The notes under the pieces: generated by a model
What the model was told of the DNA's origin: nothing
Seen by the model: the letters and a program-made list of their open reading frames with translations, nothing else
Database searches by the model: none
Part shown: piece after piece, positions 58,331 to 64,000 of the stretch
Layout: every line of letters begins with the position of its first letter
Position numbering within the stretch: position 1 is the first letter of the stretch
Position numbers and translations under genes: made by a program
Assembly: GCA_026874595.1 (NCBI GenBank)
Contig: CM049322.1
Location: forward strand, 27,753,840-27,817,839
Direction of reading: 5' to 3'
Source: Sipunculus nudus
Taxonomy: Eukaryota > Annelida > Sipuncula > Golfingiida > Sipunculidae
Length of the DNA stretch: 64,000 bases

Positions 58331-59499
58331 TAGATCAGTCTAGAATATTTTTAAGAAATCCTGCGGAAAATGAAGGTACCTTTTACGTTCCTGGCCTATG
58401 GTTAGAAAACTGACCTGGCGTCGTCAAGCTGACGTCAACCTCATAGAAGTTTGGTCCACTGACAATGACGTGATTATAACGTCTAGTGCTCCTGCTAAGT
58501 TAATGTTTGCTGGAGAGATGGGGGTACCTAGGTCGTGTGCTCCCCCCCCCCCCCCTTATCTTATGCTCACACGCCACAAGACGCAACTGTACTTTATATA
58601 TTATAAAGGAGTGCATTCGTTTGGACTATAGGGGAGACCTTGGTGTTGGTAGGTTCATGCAGAATCTCTGTGGGAGGCCTCACTCACCTTACGCTTTATA
58701 CTTAATTTCTCATTCGAGAACCGCACAGCTTGGCCATCCGTTTAATTCACCGTCTGGCTGACAGAGCACGTACACACTTTATTTCTTTATTAGTTTTCCA
58801 CTGCAGGAATTAATTTTAGAAGAAACCGTTTTACAATGCAAATGCGTTTCGCACACAAAGGTCTAGACGCATACCATTTGTTATCTCTGGGTTTAAATTA
58901 CGTGGAAATATCAACTGAACCTCATTACTGTGGACCTTTCACTGGGTCCAGGCTCGTTTTAGAAGATGAATTCCTAGATGAGATACATCAGACAGAAAAC
59001 TGTTGCACAGCCGTGTTGCTTGTATTCACAGTCGTGTTTTGGGGATTTTGTTAATTATTATCACTTGGGTCACCAGTTTATAACAGCACAGCCATAAGTG
59101 ATTTTAGCATTTTGATTAACTGTTAGATTGTATCAATTAACCCTTTAAATATTTAATTGCCGTGTAATTGGAAATTGTGTGAATTCAGGTTTAGTTGAAT
59201 TTGAATTGACGTTCAGTTGACGTTCATTTGTCTCTAGTATTGAATGACGTAGCTTCCAACACAGGGATAGAGTTGAGTGTTTAATGAGAAACCTGACCAA
59301 AGGTAACACTGACCCCAAAAGGATGGTTCTGTTTAACTCATCCACAATTATATAAATCTCACGTATATTGCAAATACAGGGCATGCTAATTTACACTCTT
59401 GATGTATGCGGTTATATATGTCTTTAGAAATTCTGGATTCTTCGGGCAAAGTCGATTTAAGTAGTACAATGTCACCGTTATTTCTTTCTTTACATCAGA
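58331..59499. other. unique sequence with two weak plus-strand frames
   Basis: 58398-58631 begins MVRKLTWRRQADVNLIEVWS and runs through a C tract (about 58542-58555), which makes a coding role doubtful. 58836-59054 encodes 72 residues ending in a hydrophobic CCTAVLLVFTVVFWGFC and lies about 30 bp after an acceptor-like TTTTCCACTGCAG, but in a different frame from that acceptor's best continuation. I give neither a gene call. Confidence 0.25.
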
Positions 59500-59529
59500 G
59501 ACCCATGGATGTATATATGCTGCATGCTT

Positions 59530-59770
59530 ATTTCGCACGAAAACACAAGATTACCATTTGACCCGTCGCCATTACATATGCTAATTAGCTAATTACACAT
59601 GCCGGGGACTACCGGTGGTTTAGATCAGCTACCACGCGGCGCCTGAGCCAGCACACCTTGACATCAATAACCAATTGATGCATTATTTCGCACTATAAAC
59701 CCAATGATAATCATGATTCGACTCGTTGCTCATTCCATGTGCAAATTGGCTAATTATATATTCACTGGCA
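59530..59770. promoter_or_regulatory. cluster of homeodomain-type sites in a diverged ~160-bp duplication
   Basis: TAATTAGCTAATTA at 59582-59595 and GGCTAATTATAT at about 59748. Both are preceded by similar text (TTTCGCAC..., CATTTGACCCGTCGCCATT versus GATTCGACTCGTTGCTCATT). TAATTA is the core homeodomain site. It may be an enhancer-like element or an old repeat; the sequence alone cannot say. Confidence 0.35.
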
Positions 59771-60389
59771 ACTAGATGGGAAGACCGATTACCAAAGTAA
59801 GCAAACAAACCATTAAATCATACTGAATATATGCTCCCAAATAACATCCGTGATTTTTTACTTTTCCATCACTATCGCTATTCTCATTGCACAAAACACT
59901 ATTTGTTAATGAATAATGTGTTAATAAATGACGCATATATGGAAATTAGATTTACAAATTAAAAACAATACATATTACTGCTAAAATAAGTGAAATATTA
60001 ATTGGGTAGTACCGTATATGATGTTCCTATAACAAAAATCACTAATCTCAATCACTGCTCTACTTTGCATAAATGTATTTAGATATGTAAATTTATGCAA
60101 ATAATTACAGTAAGTATGTACATTACAAACTTTCTGGTAGCAGAAATCGATTTTAAATTGAAAATTACCCCCGATTCAACTAAAAAGCTTTTTTTATTAA
60201 GGAGTATCAATGTGTTTTGTTGTTAGCCCTGCCTATTCAATTGCTGTTTCCAATTGATGCCGTACATAACATTGGGGACTAATATGGCCGTCAGCTGCAG
60301 TTATCTGAGATGACGGAAGAACAAGTGACCAGGGGTCATGACGCTCAGTTGACTAGGAAGACATTAACAGAGAGAATTTTATCATGCCA
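59771..60389. other. AT-rich unique sequence, no gene seen
   Basis: A TTTATGCAAATAATTACAG segment near 60093 adds one more octamer-like and one more homeodomain-like site. Otherwise nothing recognised. Confidence 0.4.
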
Positions 60390-61650
60390 AATTTTTTAGG
60401 TGGTATCCCCATTCAACTGAAGCATAGCTCGGAGGATAAGGGTAACACAGAACTATCTTCAGGTTTCCAAGGAGACTTTTCATGGACCTCCCTGGATGTC
60501 TCCAGGTCCAATGATTATGATTTGTGCCCTGTTAACGGACAACCGCATCTATGAAGGTCTCAAAAATAGAGAGAAAACATGCGTAAAAATTCATGGAAAG
60601 AAATCCAGGTGGTGCCACCAGTCTATAGGAACTGATGAAACGCTCCATGATGTATATGCATGCAAAGAATCATGGTGATCAATGCATCAGCTGGTCAGAT
60701 CATGGATCTTTTGTATCAACATTTTAATTTGTCTGGGGGGGGATACTTGTGAGCCCCATAGCTCAAAGGATATAGGTAATAGAGACAACTTTCAGGTTTC
60801 CAAAGAGATTTTCATGGACCTCCCTGAATGTCAAGTAAAAAGATTCAAGGTCCAATGGTTACGATTTGTGCCCTGATTACAGACAACCGCATTATTGAAG
60901 GTCTCAACAATAGAGAGAAAAATGTGTAAAAATTCGAAAAAAATCAAGGTGGCGCCACCAGTCTATAGGAACTGATGAAACCCTCCATGATGTATATGCA
61001 TGCAAAGAATTATAGTAATCAATGCATTATTTGTTCAGATAAAGGAGCTTTTATATCAAAATTTTAATTTGTCTGGGGGTACTTTTGAGCCCCATAACTT
61101 ACAGGATATGGGTAACAGAGACGTAATTTCAGGTTTCCATGGAGATTTTTTTGCATGGACCTTCCTGGATGTTAAGTAAGAAGATTCTAGTTCAAGTGGT
61201 TACAATTTGTGCCATGTTAACGGACAACCGCATCCTTGAAGGTCTCAAAAATAGAGAATCAAATGCGTAAATATTCGAAAAATAAAATCCAGGTGGCGCC
61301 ACCAGTCCACATGAACTGATGAAAAATGCTATGAACAATAAGCATACAAAGAATCATAGTGATCAATGCATTAGTTATTCAGGTACTGGGGCTTTTATTA
61401 AATTCGAGTCCCATCGCTCAAAGGATATGGGTAACATGAGACCTAATTTCAGGTTTCTAAGTAGATTTTTCATGGACCTCCCTGGCTGTCAAGATACATG
61501 ATTCTAGGTCCAGCTGTTACGATTTGTGCCTGGTTAACGGACAGACGGGCGGACGGACGGACGGACAGACAGACGGACGGACGACGGACAAAAAGTGATC
61601 GCTATCGCTCAGATGACTTTTATTAAGCGGAGCTAAAATGCAAACATCGA
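60390..61650 (+). mobile_element. tandem ~340-bp interspersed-repeat units ending in a GGAC microsatellite
   Basis: The GGTGGCGCCACC-type palindrome recurs at 60608, 60948 and 61292 (spacing 340 and 344). Shared blocks are TTTCATGGACCTCCCTGG, GTTAACGGACAACCGCAT and AACTGATGAAA. The last unit runs into ACGGACGGACGGAC-type repeats (61537-61590) and a tail with AAAAAGTGATCGCTATCGCT, then GGAGCTAAAA. A GGAC microsatellite followed by this kind of tail is a familiar end of dispersed repeats in bivalves. No coding frame. Confidence 0.7.
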
Positions 61651-61904
61651 GTTTAGTTACCTTATGGTCCAAAGATTTGAAAAAGTACCTTTGCAAATTT
61701 CTATTTCAAAATTCGACAGAATAACATAACCTTGGGTTCTTCAATTCACCAAACAATTTACGGTGATTAAGAAAGGGTACTGGGCAACACAGAAAGTATT
61801 TTATGGATTGAAAATAAAGAAACACATTCTTTGGAGGACATCGTGCAGGCGGGATGTGTCTGGGGAGAGTATGCGGTGGCAATGGGATGCGTTACAGATA
61901 GTAC
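61651..61904. other. unique sequence, no gene seen
   Basis: Nothing recognised. Confidence 0.4.
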
Positions 61905-62605
61905 AGCAATATAATTAACATTCACAGGTTGAGCAATACGGTTAAACATTCACAGATTGAGCAATACAATTACAATTACAGATTATGCAATTCAGTTACA
62001 CATTCACAGAATGAGCAATACAATTAACCATCACAGATTGAGCAATACCGTGAAACATTCACAGATTAAGCAATACCGTGAAACATTCACAGATTGAGCA
62101 ATACAATTAAGCATCACAGATTGAGCAATACAGTTCAACATTCACAGATTGAGCAATACAGTGAAACATTCACAGATTGAGCAATACCGTGAAACATTCA
62201 CAGATTGAGCAATACAGTGAAACATTCACAGATTGAGCAATACAGTGAAACATTCACAGATTGAGCAATACCGTGAAACATTCACAGATTGAGCAGTACA
62301 GTTTAACTTGCGCAGTTTGAGCAATGCAGTTAAACATTCACGGATTGAGCAATACAGTTAAACATTCACGGATTGAGCAATACAGTTAAACATTCACGGA
62401 TTGAGCAATACAGTTAAACATTCACGGATTGAGCAATACAGATAAACATACACAAATTGAGCAATACAGTTAAACATACACGAATAGAGCGATACAGATA
62501 AAACATTCACAGATTGAGCAAAAAAATTATCATTCACAGATTAAGCAATACAATTATCATTCACAGATTAAGCAATACAGTTAAACGTTTACAGATTGAG
62601 CAATT
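61905..62605. repeat. minisatellite, ~28-bp unit, about 25 copies
   Basis: CATTCACAGATTGAGCAATA then CAGTTAAA or CCGTGAAA. One sub-block of four units carries CACGGATTGAG. Confidence 0.95.
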
Positions 62606-63224
62606 AATTTTTTATTTATTGAGCGATACAAAGAATCAATTACGAATAAAGACAAACGCTGTTCTAACATTATGGCGATTTGGTCTAAAACATATTTTTA
62701 CAGCGAGAAAAAATGATTTCGCTCACTTCATATGCACGGTTTTTATAACGTCAACATATTTGGTTTGGTATAGGTGATAAAGTGTGAATTAAACACACGG
62801 CATTTAATCTGTAAGTGGATCAAAGGATAATTGAAGCAGTTTAAAGAATGGTAATTTTCTGTCTCTGGTGAGGATAATCATGGATAGTGCTAAGATCATA
62901 ACTAAAGCATTAGATCCATGAAAGTGACATCTAACATGCTAGTTAAAGAATAATTAATTACGGAGAGAGCTTAGTGTGTAGCCAGTAGCTTTACTGCAAA
63001 CTTCAAAGGCTTTTGTTATCTGGAAAGACATGTGAAAGTGTCACCCCGGGGTCTCTTACATTCCCTTTCCAGACAGTCATATATAAAACATGGTCAATGT
63101 TGCCATGGAAACCCCTGTACGTGAAGATGAAAATCAAGGTTGCGTCGTGGGAAGGAAGTCGACTTCCCGGGAGCGACATACTCGTCGAATGTTGCCTGTC
63201 ATCATCCAGGGGGTCGATGTAACG
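62606..63224. other. unique sequence; weak plus-strand frame before the last array
   Basis: At 63069 CATATATAAAACATGG places a TATA-like motif just before an ATG at 63090. The frame reads MVNVAMETPVREDENQGCVV and runs into the next array. The GC-richer part (63040-63220) could hold an exon, but there is no splice support. Confidence 0.25.
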
Positions 63225-64000
63225 GCCAGCGTTCCTTGGCGTAATGTGATGTTAACGTTCCTTGGCGTAATGTGATGTCTGACTTCACATTCAGCGTTCC
63301 CTGGCCTGATGTGATGTCTGTCTTCACATTCATCGTTCCTTTACGTGATGCGATGTTTGTCTTGACATTCAGCGTTCCCTGGCGTAATGTGATGTCTGAC
63401 TTCACATTCAGCGTTCCTTGGCGTAATGTGATGTCTGACCTCACATTCAGCGTACCTGGCGTAATGTGATGTCTGACCTCACATTCAGCGTTCCTTGGCG
63501 TGATGTGGTGTCTGTCTTTACATTCAGCGTTCCCAGGCGTAATGTGATGTCTGACTTCACATTCAGTGTTCCCTGGCGTAATGTGATGTTTGACTTCACA
63601 TTCAGTTTTTCCTGGCGTAATGTGATGTCTGACCTCACATTCAGTGTTCCTTGGCGCGATATGATGTCTGACTTCACATTCAGCGTTCCTTGGCGTGATG
63701 TGATGTCTGTCTTCACATTCAGCCTTCCCAGGCGAAATGTGATGTCTGTCTTCACATTCAGCGTTCCCAGGCGTAATGTGATGTCTGACCTCACATTCAG
63801 CGTTCCTTGGCGTGATGTGATGTCTGTCTTCACATTCAGCGTTCCCAGGCGTAATGTGATGTCTGTCTTCACATTCAGCGTTCCCAGGCGTAATGTGATG
63901 TCTGACTTCACATTCAGTGTTCCCTGGCGTAATGTGATGTCTGACCTCACATACAGCGTTCCCTGGCGTAATGTGATGTCTGTCTTCACATTCAGCGTTC
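63225..64000. repeat. minisatellite, 39-bp unit, about 20 copies, continues past the window
   Basis: GCGTTCCCTGGCGTAATGTG then ATGTCTGACTTCACATTCA. 39 bp is 13 codons, so long frames appear on both strands (minus units SDITLRQGTLNVK, 180 codons at 63447-63989; plus units FTFSVPWRNVMSD). The plus frame is broken by a short deletion at about 63450. I treat the frames as artefacts. Confidence 0.95.

Overview
The window is AT-rich animal DNA, most likely from a marine mollusc and possibly a bivalve. I infer this from four things: intron-like splice signals around short coding stretches, a tRNA-derived SINE, a degraded interspersed repeat that ends in a GGAC microsatellite followed by a fixed 3' tail (a style I associate with bivalve genomes), and very many minisatellites. 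I see no bacterial genes, rRNA, functional tRNA, telomere repeat or CRISPR array. No complete protein-coding gene can be called with confidence. Most long open frames are by-products of tandem repeats whose unit length, or a small multiple of it, is divisible by three.

Layout. 0-5 kb: AT-rich DNA with the best genic signals: a possible three-exon minus-strand transcript (922-3011) and a phase-matched pair of plus-strand exons (4559-4848). 6.9-7.7 kb: a 169-bp tandem repeat. 9-11.8 kb: a 48-bp minisatellite. 12.3-16.8 kb: three AT-rich arrays around a more GC-rich island (13.0-14.0 kb) with a possible signal-peptide exon and paired octamer motifs. 19.1-20.7 kb: a 31/62-bp dimeric array. 21.86-24.02 kb: a 2.15-kb terminal-inverted-repeat element with an internal ORF. 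24.54-25.71 kb: a TTAA-flanked DNA transposon. 26.1-30.6 kb: a nest of seven different minisatellites almost end to end. 31.1-34.3 kb: a hAT-like MITE, a candidate exon, short repeats and a SINE. 34.4-50.3 kb: a 54-bp satellite of about 12.8 kb, preceded by outlying units and by a miniature LTR retroelement whose LTR carries a tRNA-like region. 50.7-57.2 kb: 38-bp and 40-bp arrays and a few candidate exons. 57.2-61.7 kb: old repeats, a homeodomain-site cluster and a 340-bp tandem unit. 61.9-64 kb: 28-bp and 39-bp arrays, the latter running off the end.

By adding array lengths I estimate that roughly 28-30 kb of the 64 kb is tandem repeat. The observations I rate highest are the miniature LTR element (LTR with TGTTACG/CGTAACA ends, a tRNA-Pro-type primer-binding site, a purine tract, and A box, B box and T-run inside the LTR), the TIR element whose ORF starts exactly at the inner TIR edge, the TTAA element, and the higher-order structure of the 54-bp satellite. 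Coding calls rest on splice-site form, reading-frame phase and amino-acid texture only. No similarity search was possible, and some of these short stretches will be chance open frames.
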